The position numbers were made by a program, and so were the translations under genes. Source: an uncultured Emticicia sp. (GTDB lineage: Bacteria; Bacteroidota; Bacteroidia; Cytophagales; Spirosomataceae). Taken from it: a stretch of 64,000 nt of DNA. Of the stretch, positions 1 to 8,275 are shown in pieces; positions within the stretch are counted from its first letter, which is position 1; every line of letters starts with the position of its first letter. Under the pieces are notes generated by a model. The model was not told the DNA's origin, made no database searches, and was given only the letters and a program-made list of their open reading frames with translations. The stretch is from contig NZ_CALCZQ010000050.1 in assembly GCF_937903345.1 (NCBI RefSeq), positions 1-64,000 on the forward strand, in the 5' to 3' direction.

Positions 1-102
1 ATTGCCTACGTTTTATTAAAAAAATATTTTTTAATAAATTAATTTATTAAAAAATATTATATCTTTCAACTTTTATTATGATGTACTAAAATAAATTATA
101 TT

Positions 103-110
103 TACCTTTG
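103..110 (+). promoter_or_regulatory. Probable -7 promoter box of nagB
   Basis: TACCTTTG fits the Bacteroidota TAnnTTTG -7 consensus and lies 47 bases before the nagB start. No clean TTTG -33 box is visible at the usual distance, only a TATG at 77-80. The surrounding 156 bases are very AT-rich and hold no gene. Confidence 0.5.
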
Positions 111-156
111 TGAATAATTTTTATTTTAGTGAATAAAACCAAAAACTACGATAATA

Positions 157-2079
157 ATGAAGCAACCGCTTATTACAACTGACCCTATTGCATACGAAAA
201 GATTCCAACCAAGATTTTTAAAGATTCAAAGGAAGCATCAAATTCCGTGGCTCATGAAATAGCCGAATTAATCAGGGAAAGACAACGCCAAAACCGAAAT
301 TGTATTTTAGGTCTTGCTACTGGTTCGTCGCCAAAAACGGTTTATGCTGAGTTAATCCGAATGCACCGTGAAGAAGGCCTAAGCTTTAAAAACGTGGTTT
401 CTTTTAATTTAGATGAGTATTTTCCGATGGAACCAGACTCTTTGCAGAGCTATGTAAGGTTCATGAAGGAGCAACTTTTCGACCATGTGGATATTCCAAA
501 AGAAAATTATTTTATTCCAGATGGAACTGTTCCTGCAATTAAAGTAAAAGATTTTAGTGAAGCATATGAGCGTAAAATAGATGCAGTTGGAGGCTTAGAT
601 TTTCAATTATTAGGTATTGGTGCAAACGGACATATTGGCTTTAATGAGCCTGGATCATTAGTTAATTCACGAACTCGTTTGATGATGCTTAATCACTCAA
701 CTCGTGTAGCAGCAGCATCTGATTTTGGTGGTAGCTTAGTAAAAGTTCCTAAAAAGGCTATTACAATGGGCGTTTCTAAGATTTTAAGTGCGAAAAGAGT
801 CGTTTTATTAGCTTGGGGTGAAAGAAAAGCTCCAGTGATTGCCGAAGCAGTTGAAGGACGTGTAACCGAGACAATTCCAGCGTCATATTTACAGACACAC
901 CCAAATGCGATGTTTGTCATCGACGAACGTGCCGCTCACGAGCTTACTCGTATGCGAACTCCTTGGGTGGTAGAAGACGTTGAGTGGTCAAGCGAGATGG
1001 TCAAGAAAGCCGTAACAAACTTGGCTCTTACGCTTGGGAAACCAATCTTGAAATTGACAAACAAAGAATATAACGATAATGGTTTGAGTGATTTATTAGC
1101 TCGCCACGGACAAGCCTATGAGATAAATATTGATGTTTTTAATCAATTACAGCACAGTATTTCGGGCTGGCCAGGTGGTAAGCCAAATGCTGATGACACC
1201 AACCGTCCGGAAAGAGCTTTGCCTGCAAGAAAACGTGTGATTATTTTTAGTCCACACCCTGATGATGATATTATTTCGATGGGAGGAACTTTCCAACGAT
1301 TGGTCGATCAAGGACATGATGTGCATGTAGGTTATCAAACTTCCGGAAATATCGCCGTTGCCGATGATGAAGCCATTCGTTTTATTGATTTTGTAGTTGA
1401 TTTCAACGAGAAATTTGGTATCGAAAACAAAGAAACTCAACAACTCTTTAGAGATGCAAAAGCATTTTTGAAAAACAAAAAAGATAGTGATGTAGATACT
1501 GATGCAGTACGGTATGTAAAAGGAATCATTCGCCGAGGTGAAGCAAAGGCTACTTGTCGTTTTGTGGGAATTCCAGAAGAAAACGTACATTTTTTGGATA
1601 TGCCATTTTACGAAACGGGACGAATAGAGAAAAAACCACTCGGTGCAGATGATGTTTCAGTAGTTACCGAATTGATAGAATTAATCAAGCCTCACCAAGT
1701 ATATGCCGCAGGGGATTTAGCAGATCCACATGGCACTCATAAGGTTTGTTTAGATGCCATTTTTGCAGCAGTCGAGCAACTTAAACACAAAAATTTCATG
1801 AAAGATTGTTGGGTTTGGTTATATCGTGGTGCTTGGGCAGAGTGGGATATTCACGAAATAGAAATGGCGGTACCGATGTCGCCTGACCAAGTTCTGCAAA
1901 AACGTATGGGTATTTTCAAGCATCAATCTCAAAAAGATGGTGTGGTTTTCCAAGGAACAGATGCCCGTGAATTTTGGCAACGTGCCGAAGAGCGTAACCG
2001 AGGAACTGCTCAACTCTATAACAAACTTGGCTTGGCCGAATACGAAGCAATGGAAGCTTTTGTTAGATGGAAATTCTGA
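157..2079 (+). CDS. nagB: Glucosamine-6-phosphate deaminase fused to a LmbE/PIG-L domain
   Basis: This 640-residue protein should convert glucosamine-6-phosphate to fructose-6-phosphate and ammonia in the cytoplasm, in amino-sugar catabolism. The N-terminal half (about 20-280) is a NagB isomerase/deaminase domain with LDEYFP at 85-90 and GIGANGHIGFNEP at 153-165. The second half has PHPDDD at 366-371 and DPHGTH near 523, the metal-site motifs of LmbE/PIG-L deacetylases. A lone NagB is about 260 residues, so this is a real fusion. The position equivalent to E. coli Asp141 is Asn157, a change also known in other NagB lineages. The second domain may deacetylate an N-acetylglucosaminyl substrate; that is inferred from its family only. 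The start follows a TAnnTTTG box and a terminator follows the stop, so the gene looks monocistronic. Confidence 0.93.
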   Translation: MKQPLITTDPIAYEKIPTKIFKDSKEASNSVAHEIAELIRERQRQNRNCILGLATGSSPKTVYAELIRMHREEGLSFKNVVSFNLDEYFPMEPDSLQSYVRFMKEQLFDHVDIPKENYFIPDGTVPAIKVKDFSEAYERKIDAVGGLDFQLLGIGANGHIGFNEPGSLVNSRTRLMMLNHSTRVAAASDFGGSLVKVPKKAITMGVSKILSAKRVVLLAWGERKAPVIAEAVEGRVTETIPASYLQTHPNAMFVIDERAAHELTRMRTPWVVEDVEWSSEMVKKAVTNLALTLGKPILKLTNKEYNDNGLSDLLARHGQAYEINIDVFNQLQHSISGWPGGKPNADDTNRPERALPARKRVIIFSPHPDDDIISMGGTFQRLVDQGHDVHVGYQTSGNIAVADDEAIRFIDFVVDFNEKFGIENKETQQLFRDAKAFLKNKKDSDVDTDAVRYVKGIIRRGEAKATCRFVGIPEENVHFLDMPFYETGRIEKKPLGADDVSVVTELIELIKPHQVYAAGDLADPHGTHKVCLDAIFAAVEQLKHKNFMKDCWVWLYRGAWAEWDIHEIEMAVPMSPDQVLQKRMGIFKHQSQKDGVVFQGTDAREFWQRAEERNRGTAQLYNKLGLAEYEAMEAFVRWKF

Positions 2080-2100
2080 CAAATTTTATAATTAAAACAT

Positions 2101-2136
2101 AAAAATGGCCAATAACTAATGCAAGAGGCCATTTTT
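2101..2136. terminator. Intrinsic terminator after nagB
   Basis: AAAAATGGCC (2101-2110) pairs perfectly with GGCCATTTTT (2127-2136), giving a 10-bp stem with a T run, 22 bases after the nagB stop. Confidence 0.8.
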
Positions 2137-2159
2137 ATGTTTAGTTGTTTTCAAGATTC

Positions 2160-2690
2160 CCTTTCAAAAATTGGTCGATTTTAGACTATATTTCAAAGAG
2201 CCCGACATTGAAGCCGATTTCTATGTATATGATTTCAAAAAGAAAACTTGCAAAATAACCGATAAATCAGATTTTGTTCGAGTAACTCACCAACAACGAC
2301 TTTTAAGATTCCAAATTTTTTGATTACCATAGAAGTTGGGGTCAATAAAAACAAAAATGACTTAATAAAATAGAACGGTATAAACCTTTGGCTACCCGTT
2401 TGGAACAAAAACCACAACCTTTATCAGGAATTAGCTCGAAGAATTATACCTATAAATACAATAAATATTTGACGGCTCGTCATTTTGTGAACGACAATAT
2501 TGAAAAAGATTTGACAACTTTTTGGCTGGAAAGTTCAGTATTGTAGATTTATCCGAAAAATCAACTGGAGTTTTTGATTAAATTACTTGTAAAAAGTTTA
2601 TCTCTCAAAAGTACTTTTAAGATTGTAAAACGAATAATGATTCGATAATAAAACACGATTTATACTTTACGAGCCCAAAAAAGGGGCAAA
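2160..2690 (+). pseudogene. Decayed coding sequence, family not recognised
   Basis: No intact gene lies between 2137 and 2890, but the plus strand contains protein-like stretches in shifting frames. One reads LVDFRLYFKEPDIEADFYVY and continues for about 50 residues from near 2173. A second, from about 2375 to 2545, contains KNYTYKYNKYLTARHFVNDN and ends in a stop. After that stop a neighbouring frame continues with FSIVDLSEKSTGVFD. This pattern fits an old gene broken by several frameshifts and stops. I do not recognise the family, and the boundaries are approximate. From 2690 to 2890 I see only AT-rich sequence. Confidence 0.4.
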
Positions 2691-2890
2691 GACATTAGCT
2701 GGTTACTGAGTGATAAAAAAGGAAGGATAATCTAAATTTTTTAACTTGCTAGTATGTTTGTAATAAAAGAAATAGCTAGAGTTGCTTCAAAATGTATCAA
2801 AATAAAATCTTCAAACAAATGGGTATTCATTGAATATTTACAAACTTTTCGATTATCAAATGAGGTATTTATTCTTTACTTATATCCATT

Positions 2891-3472
2891 CTATTCATCA
2901 ATTTTTACATAACTCCAGTTTTCACCCGAACGGATTCGATTCAATTGCGTATGCGTAATTCCAAATTGCTTGGCAATCATTTTTAAGCGAGTATTGTCGT
3001 GTTGAAGCATTTTTTTTATCATTCTAACTTTTGTTTCGGTTAGTTTGTAATTTTTTGTTCGTCTCGGAATCGGCTTATTGATAACAGCAGGATTTAGCTT
3101 GTTATGAGCTACCATCTCATCTTTTGTTACCCATTTTAAGTTTTCATAATGATTACTCTGTTTATCAAAATCGAGATGTATCACAAATTTGTGGTCGATA
3201 CTAGGCTTTTCTACGAAAGTCTCAGCGATCAATTTATGTACATATCTATTGAATGATTTACCTTTTGGTAATTTGATATTTAGCGATTTATAACCCTGAA
3301 TCACAGATCCTTTTATAATTTCTCCATTTTCGTTATTTTGAAAACTTCTCAACCTACCAAAATTTGAAACCTCATAACGCGGTGGCTTTTCCACACCCTC
3401 AACATCAATTACAATCGGAGTCCATTTTTCTGCCCAAAGAATTGCCTTCTCACTATTCATACCATTGTTCAT
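2891..3472 (-). CDS. NUMOD4 / HNH-like protein with C-terminal helix-turn-helix
   Basis: This 193-residue protein has an N-terminal NUMOD4-type segment (about 15-75, with RYEVSNFGRLRS). An HNH-like core follows around 100-125 (HLDFDKQSNHYENLKWVT), where the usual VNHID is VIHLD but the His, Asp and Asn positions remain. The last 50 residues (AKQFGITHTQLNRIRSGENW) resemble a NUMOD1/HTH DNA-binding unit. Such proteins are related to homing endonucleases and phage HNH proteins and are common as single genes in Bacteroidota. Cleavage activity is not certain. It stands alone beside a decayed gene and has no intron or intein context, so mobility is only a possibility. Confidence 0.75.
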   Translation of the reverse strand: MNNGMNSEKAILWAEKWTPIVIDVEGVEKPPRYEVSNFGRLRSFQNNENGEIIKGSVIQGYKSLNIKLPKGKSFNRYVHKLIAETFVEKPSIDHKFVIHLDFDKQSNHYENLKWVTKDEMVAHNKLNPAVINKPIPRRTKNYKLTETKVRMIKKMLQHDNTRLKMIAKQFGITHTQLNRIRSGENWSYVKIDE

Positions 3473-3595
3473 AACGGTTCATGATTTAATTGAAAAAAAC
3501 GATATGTCTTTTACCTATTAAAAGACTAACTTTTTGTTTAGAAAAATGTTTATTGGTTTCAAAATATTTGTAGGGCACACTATACGGTATTTTAA

Positions 3596-4495
3596 TTAAC
3601 CCCCTAACTCTTCGTAAGCTGCTTGTAAACTACGTACAATACCATCTCCTCTCATTTCAGTTACACCCGGAACTGCCGTTGTTTTCAAAAACTCTTCCTT
3701 GGGTTTACCCGATTTTAATTCCTTTTCGGTATATAACAGAAGTTTGGCAAGATAATCTTGGAACACCTTAATATCTTCTTTCGTTCCTATTATTTTTTCG
3801 GGGTCAAAGGCATGACCAAAAATAAAAAGAGTTTCGTTATCGAAAGTCGAAAGAGCTTTATCTAATACCGAAATCCAACTCTTTACCGAAGCCCCTGCCG
3901 TTCTGTCAACAAATGGATAACGACGATTGAAAACCAAGTCTCCCGTGTGAACGATATTTGCGTGTTCAAAATGAATAAAACTATCGCCGTTTGTATGTCC
4001 AGCTCCGAAATAATGAGCTTTGATGCTTTCTTTTCCTACTTTTTGCTTCCAGGTATCAGAAAACGTTATGTCGGGATACAATTGTTTATCTTCCGATTTT
4101 TGCTTTTGAGCGGTTTCCTTTTGATTTTTCATCGAATTTTCGTGAGCAACTACGTGTTCGACCAAACCTTTGAAAGAAATATTTCCACCAGAATGATCGC
4201 CGTGATGATGCGTATTGATTAATAATTGAATCGGTTTTTCAGAAAGTTTTTTCAATTCATCAATCAAATGCTTCGATTGGTCGGGAAATTGCGAATCGAC
4301 AACTGCAAAGCCTTTTTTAGTATTTAAGTAAGCAATTGTGCCACCACGTTCAGTGAAAACCCCTACTCCACCACGCAATTCACGCATTTTGTATGGGTTT
4401 TCAGCCAACATATTTGCCAATAATTCTTTACCCGAAAGAGCAAGTGTGCCGAGTGTAAGCCCCGAAGTTTGAATAAAATTTCTACGATTCATCAT
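3596..4495 (-). CDS. MBL-fold metallo-hydrolase with Tat signal
   Basis: This 299-residue protein has a twin-arginine signal (NRRNFIQTSG at about 3-12, then a hydrophobic stretch), so it should be exported folded. The mature part is a metallo-beta-lactamase fold with THHHGDHSGG near 96-105 (the HxHxDH zinc motif), later ligands in FGAGHTNGD and HTGDLVF, and FGHAFD near the C-terminus. The family includes hydrolases of many substrates, and nothing here fixes the substrate. A second MBL gene lies 130 bases downstream on the same strand, but the two are not close homologues. Two Met codons stand together at the start and either could be used. Confidence 0.85.
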   Translation of the reverse strand: MMNRRNFIQTSGLTLGTLALSGKELLANMLAENPYKMRELRGGVGVFTERGGTIAYLNTKKGFAVVDSQFPDQSKHLIDELKKLSEKPIQLLINTHHHGDHSGGNISFKGLVEHVVAHENSMKNQKETAQKQKSEDKQLYPDITFSDTWKQKVGKESIKAHYFGAGHTNGDSFIHFEHANIVHTGDLVFNRRYPFVDRTAGASVKSWISVLDKALSTFDNETLFIFGHAFDPEKIIGTKEDIKVFQDYLAKLLLYTEKELKSGKPKEEFLKTTAVPGVTEMRGDGIVRSLQAAYEELGG

Positions 4496-4627
4496 TTTGC
4501 TTTTTTATTTGAGAGAATAAAAATAGTGAATATTTTAGAAGGAAAAAGAAACCAATGCACAAACTATTTTACTATGTAAAGTTGAGTACAAAAATTTAAT
4601 CCTGAAAATCTGAAAACCTCTTTAATC

Positions 4628-5434
4628 CTATCTTAGTGCTGCTTCTATCATGTATTCTACTGAAACATCATTTGAAAGTAAAAGTTTTAGCAGGCTGTTT
4701 TCACGAAACCTCATGGCTTTCATAATTTCTTTAGTATTCAAGCCTTTTTGTTGAAAATGTTGGGCTTTTCCTGCAAAGTCCTCAAAATATTGGAGTTTCT
4801 GAGCAAGCATTTTTTTACCATCCTTTAGGCGTGGATGATGCCCACAAAATATCACATCAAAATCATAAGTCAAAATTTTGCGAAAAGCCTCCACTTGTGG
4901 CCAAAAGTGTTCGTTTTTACGAAAAATCTTGATTTTTACGCCCACGTACAAATCTCCCGAAAAAAGCCATCCATTTTCTTTTTCCAGAAAAACCGTGTGG
5001 TCTTCGGCGTGGCCTGGAGTAAAAATGGGTAAAAGTTTATGATTGGGGGTTTCGATAATAGCTTCAAAATCAGCTACTTTTCCTTGAAATGGTTTTATTT
5101 TTCCGAAAAGAAATTTTTCGTAGGGAAGTATCTCAAATCCTTGATGGAGTTTTTCTTGCGTGAACGGATGTGCATAAACTTGGGCGTTGTGAAATTTGGC
5201 GAGCTTGGCAGTATTTCCCGAGTGGTCTTCGTGCCAGTGCGTAAGCAAAATTTTGTCGATAGATTTGTTTTCAAAAGCCTTTAGTACTTTTTCTTGGCAA
5301 TTGGTTTGGGCGGTATCAATCAGCACATTGTCAATTAGATAGCAATAAACACTTAACCGTGGCTTGCCAATGGGCGAATATCCAAAACGAAACATTTCGA
5401 CATCGGCAAATTTTTGATGTTTTAGATATTGCAT
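4628..5434 (-). CDS. MBL-fold metallo-hydrolase, cytoplasmic
   Basis: This is a 268-residue MBL-fold protein without a signal peptide. LLTHWHEDHSGN (about 79-90) is the HxHxDH zinc motif, TPGHAEDHT carries the next His ligand, FSGDLYVG the bridging Asp and FCGHHPRL the last His. The C-terminal helical tail resembles that of LACTB2-like or glyoxalase-II-like hydrolases. The true substrate is unknown. It is transcribed alone, between recG and the Tat-exported MBL gene on the same strand. Confidence 0.83.
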   Translation of the reverse strand: MQYLKHQKFADVEMFRFGYSPIGKPRLSVYCYLIDNVLIDTAQTNCQEKVLKAFENKSIDKILLTHWHEDHSGNTAKLAKFHNAQVYAHPFTQEKLHQGFEILPYEKFLFGKIKPFQGKVADFEAIIETPNHKLLPIFTPGHAEDHTVFLEKENGWLFSGDLYVGVKIKIFRKNEHFWPQVEAFRKILTYDFDVIFCGHHPRLKDGKKMLAQKLQYFEDFAGKAQHFQQKGLNTKEIMKAMRFRENSLLKLLLSNDVSVEYMIEAALR

Positions 5435-5622
5435 GGGTTTGATTGATAAAGTTTTTTTTCCTTCGATAGTATATCTACTCCAACTCGCTAAAGTAGCGAA
5501 AAATAAAGTTTTTATTTTTTTATTTTTTTAAGCCTATTTTTAGGACGAGTCATTGAACCAAAAATCAGCATAACAGTGTCTTCGGCTTCGCTCAGACACC
5601 TAAGTTGAAAACACCGAAACCC

Positions 5623-7728
5623 TCAACTAATCCGACTCCAATTAGTTTCATTACTTCTTAATGCGTTTACATGATTCTTAATCGGCTGATTTTCCATGGC
5701 TTCGAGTTCCGGGTCATTATCCAAAATTTCCATGACGGCCTCGCGGGCATATTTCAGAATCTCGCCATCTTTGGCCAAATCCGCTACTTTTAGGTCGAGC
5801 ATCCCACTTTGTTGTGTGCCAGCCATATCGCCAGGCCCACGCAACGATAAATCAACTTCCGAAATCTCAAAACCATTGTTGGTTCTGACCATCGTATCAA
5901 TTCTGAGTCGGGTATCTTTGCTTAATTTATGGTCGGTCATCAAAATACAATACGATTGCTCTGCTCCACGCCCCACACGCCCACGCAACTGATGCAACTG
6001 CGAAAGCCCAAAGCGATTAGCACTTTCAATCAACATCACCGAAGCGTTTGGCACATCAACTCCTACCTCTATTACGGTCGTTGCCACTAATATTTGTGTT
6101 TCTTTATTCTTGAAACGTTGCATTTCATAATCTTTTTCTTTCCAACCCATTTTTCCATGCACAATACTTAAAGGGTATTCTGGAAAAGCCCTTGAAATAC
6201 TCTCATATCCATCCATTAAGTTTTTGAAAGATAAGGTTTCTGATTCTTCAATGAGCGGATAAACAATATAAACTTGGCGACCTTTCTGAATTTCGCTTCT
6301 CAAAAACTCAAATACACGCAGTCGGTCAGCATCGTATTTGTGTAGCGTTTTAATGGGTTTTCTACCTTTTGGAAGTTCGTCAATGATAGAAATGTCCAAA
6401 TCTCCGTAAAGCGTCATGGCCAAGGTACGAGGAATCGGCGTGGCGGTCATAACCAAAATGTGCGGTCGGAAATTTTGGTTTTTATCCCACAACCTTGCTC
6501 GTTGGGCTACACCAAAACGATGCTGTTCGTCAATCACACACAGACCAAGATTTTTGAACTGAACATGGTCTTCGAGTAAAGCGTGTGTGCCGACGATGAT
6601 ATTGATGCTACCATCAAGCAAACCAGAATCAATAATTCGGCGTTGCTTTTTTCCGACCGAACCAGTGAGTTCAACAATTTTAAGACCCATCAAATCGGCA
6701 AATTTTTTCAGACCTGTATAATGTTGGTCTGAAAGAATTTCGGTCGGAGCCATCAGACACGCTTGTGCATCATTATCAAGAGCCAATAGCATTGTAATAA
6801 ACGCCACTATGGTTTTTCCGCTACCCACATCACCTTGCAACAATCGGTTCATTTGCTTGCCCGAACGCATATCTTGGAAAATCTCACGGATTACTTTCTT
6901 TTGGGCATTGGTCAATTCAAACGGCAAATAATTTTGGTAAAACTCTGTAAGTAACTTTGTTTTATTAAAAACCTGTCCCGCATAATCATGTTTGCGAATG
7001 AGTTTTTGTTTAATTAATCGAAACTGATTATAAAATAACTCTTCAAACTTCAAGCGTCGTGTGGCTTGCCTAAGTGCTTCTTGATTGATTGGTAAATGAA
7101 TATGATAGATTGCATCTTGTTTAGAAATCAGTCGAAATTTCTGTACCAGCGGAGCGGGCAAGGTTTCTCTGATATTCGTAACGGCCGATTCGAGCAAAGT
7201 ACGCATCCATCGGCTAATTTGCTTACTATCAATATATTTCTTACGAAGTTTATCAGTCAACGGATATACAGGCTGAAAATAGCCGCCACGTTCGTTTTCG
7301 GGCGTAAGCACATCCATATCAGGGTGCGTAATCTGCCACTTATTGCCAAACGAACTCGGTTTACCATAAACAATATAATCGCCTTGCAGGCGAAGGTTTT
7401 TCTCAACCCACGTAATACCTTGAAACCATGTTAGTTCTAAAACGCCAGTTCCGTCGGTAAACTGCCCCACTAATCTGGCTTTTGCACCCTCTCCTACTTT
7501 TTCCCACGAGCGAAGCCGACCTTTGATTTGGACGTCAACAATCTTATCATTTAAATCGCAGATTCTGTGAAATTTTGTGCGATCTTCGTGACGAAAAGGA
7601 TAATATTCTATCAAGTCACCAAAAGTAAAGATCATCAACTCTTTGTTGAGAATTTCGCCTTTTGATGGCCCTATACCTTTTAAATACTCTATTTTGGTGT
7701 CAAAAAAAGATGTTCTAGGCTCGCTCAT
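5623..7728 (-). CDS. recG: ATP-dependent DNA helicase RecG
   Basis: RecG remodels stalled replication forks and branch-migrates Holliday junctions. The reading frame opens at 7764, but Met13 (MSEPRTSFFDTKIEYLKGIG, start at 7728) is the likelier start because the family begins at this point; that gives 701 residues. The N-terminal wedge/OB domain covers about 50-200. The helicase motor has LLQGDVGSGKT (Walker A), VIDEQHRFGV (DExH), VMTATPIPRTLAM (motif III) and QLRGRVGRG (motif VI), as in RecG. The length matches the family. It is divergent from the tRNA locus. Confidence 0.96.
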   Translation of the reverse strand: MSEPRTSFFDTKIEYLKGIGPSKGEILNKELMIFTFGDLIEYYPFRHEDRTKFHRICDLNDKIVDVQIKGRLRSWEKVGEGAKARLVGQFTDGTGVLELTWFQGITWVEKNLRLQGDYIVYGKPSSFGNKWQITHPDMDVLTPENERGGYFQPVYPLTDKLRKKYIDSKQISRWMRTLLESAVTNIRETLPAPLVQKFRLISKQDAIYHIHLPINQEALRQATRRLKFEELFYNQFRLIKQKLIRKHDYAGQVFNKTKLLTEFYQNYLPFELTNAQKKVIREIFQDMRSGKQMNRLLQGDVGSGKTIVAFITMLLALDNDAQACLMAPTEILSDQHYTGLKKFADLMGLKIVELTGSVGKKQRRIIDSGLLDGSINIIVGTHALLEDHVQFKNLGLCVIDEQHRFGVAQRARLWDKNQNFRPHILVMTATPIPRTLAMTLYGDLDISIIDELPKGRKPIKTLHKYDADRLRVFEFLRSEIQKGRQVYIVYPLIEESETLSFKNLMDGYESISRAFPEYPLSIVHGKMGWKEKDYEMQRFKNKETQILVATTVIEVGVDVPNASVMLIESANRFGLSQLHQLRGRVGRGAEQSYCILMTDHKLSKDTRLRIDTMVRTNNGFEISEVDLSLRGPGDMAGTQQSGMLDLKVADLAKDGEILKYAREAVMEILDNDPELEAMENQPIKNHVNALRSNETNWSRIS

Positions 7729-7770
7729 AATCCCGAAGTTAGCAGGTTGAATAAATTTGAGCAAATTTTT

Positions 7771-7802
7771 TTTGAGAAATTAAAAAAATACTTTTACCTT
7801 TG
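7771..7802 (+). promoter_or_regulatory. Strong Bacteroidota-type promoter of the tRNA-His locus
   Basis: TTTG at 7771-7774 and TACCTTTG at 7795-7802 are separated by 20 bases, matching the TTTG-N19-21-TAnnTTTG consensus. It points to the tRNA-His region, whose first degenerate copy starts at 7821. Confidence 0.75.
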
Positions 7803-7820
7803 CAGTTAGAAATCAGAAAT

Positions 7821-7875
7821 GGAGTCTGTAGCTCACAAAATGTTTGCCGGTCATTTAGGGCATCGGTTTGTGATT
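7821..7875 (+). repeat. Degenerate 5' partial copy of tRNA-His
   Basis: GGAGTCTGTAGCTCA (7821-7835) nearly repeats the 5' end of the tRNA at 7899, and GGCATCGGTTTGTG (7859-7872) repeats its anticodon arm. About 22 unrelated bases sit where the D loop should be, and no 3' half follows. It lies between the promoter and the full-length copy, so it should be co-transcribed, but it cannot fold as a tRNA. Confidence 0.6.
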
Positions 7876-7898
7876 TATGTCTAGATTTCAATCAAAAT

Positions 7899-7973
7899 GG
7901 AGTTTGTAGCTCAGTCGGTTAGAGCATCGGTTTGTGGTACCGAGGGTCGTGGGTTCGAGCCCCATCTTTCTCC
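7899..7973 (+). tRNA. tRNA-His (anticodon GTG) with a defective-looking acceptor stem
   Basis: The D arm (GCTC/GAGC), anticodon stem (TCGGT/ACCGA) with loop TTGTGGT (anticodon 7934-7936), and T arm (GTGGG/CCCAT, loop TTCGAGC) are all intact. G at 7899 can act as the extra G-1 of tRNA-His, opposite C73 at 7973. In the acceptor stem the first three pairs and the seventh hold, but positions 4-6 are T-T-T opposite T-T-T, three consecutive mismatches. A normal partner for the 3' strand CTTTCTC would be GAGAAAG. It may be a damaged copy, with a sound tRNA-His elsewhere in the genome. A full CCA is not encoded. Confidence 0.8.
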
Positions 7974-8026
7974 CAAAATAAAAGGTTTACTTGAAAAAGT
8001 AAGCCTTTTCTCGTTTTTAGGGGTTT
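7972..8026 (+). repeat. Direct repeat copy 1 (tRNA 3' end plus terminator)
   Basis: These 55 bases recur almost unchanged at 8110-8164, an offset of 138. The unit covers the CCCA end of the tRNA, the terminator hairpin and the following GTTTTTAGGGG. Confidence 0.85.
7981..8008 (+). terminator. Terminator after tRNA-His, copy 1
   Basis: AAAGGTTTACTT (7981-7992) pairs with AAGTAAGCCTTT (7997-8008) around a GAAA loop, followed by a T-rich tract. It starts 8 bases after the tRNA. Confidence 0.85.
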
Positions 8027-8031
8027 TGGGA

Positions 8032-8164
8032 TACCGAGGGTCATGGACGGTGCGACGTTTCGCTTCGAGCCCCATAACAACGTGTCCCGAACAGCGTGTC
8101 CCACTTTTTCCCAAAATAAAAGGTTTACTTGAAAAAGTAAGCCTTTTTTCGTTTTTAGGGGTTT
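8032..8164 (+). repeat. Degenerate 3' partial copy of tRNA-His with second terminator
   Basis: TACCGAGGGTCATGG (8032-8046) and TTCGAGCCCCAT (8072-8083) repeat the 3' half of the tRNA but are split by extra bases. A second copy of the tRNA end and terminator follows at 8110-8164 (stem 8119-8130 with 8135-8146). It looks like a tandem duplication of the tRNA 3' half that later decayed. It lacks a 5' half and cannot be a tRNA. Confidence 0.65.
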
Positions 8165-8275
8165 AATGATCAATCCTTAGCAAGGATTTTGAATGCCTTT
8201 TTGAAAGTTATCTAATCTTCGTTTTTTTTTGTTTTATAATTTTCACTAAATTGTCCCCCAATAACAATGTATGCA

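Noticed and set aside
1147..1590. 147-residue open frame on the minus strand inside nagB
   Set aside because: It is antisense to the conserved LmbE domain and has no family features.
2891..3472. Homing endonuclease of an intron or intein
   Set aside because: The NUMOD4/HNH-like gene is free-standing with no intron, intein or split host gene around it.
7897..8173. Short open frames over the tRNA-His region on both strands
   Set aside because: They arise from the tRNA and its duplicated terminator, not from protein-coding sequence.
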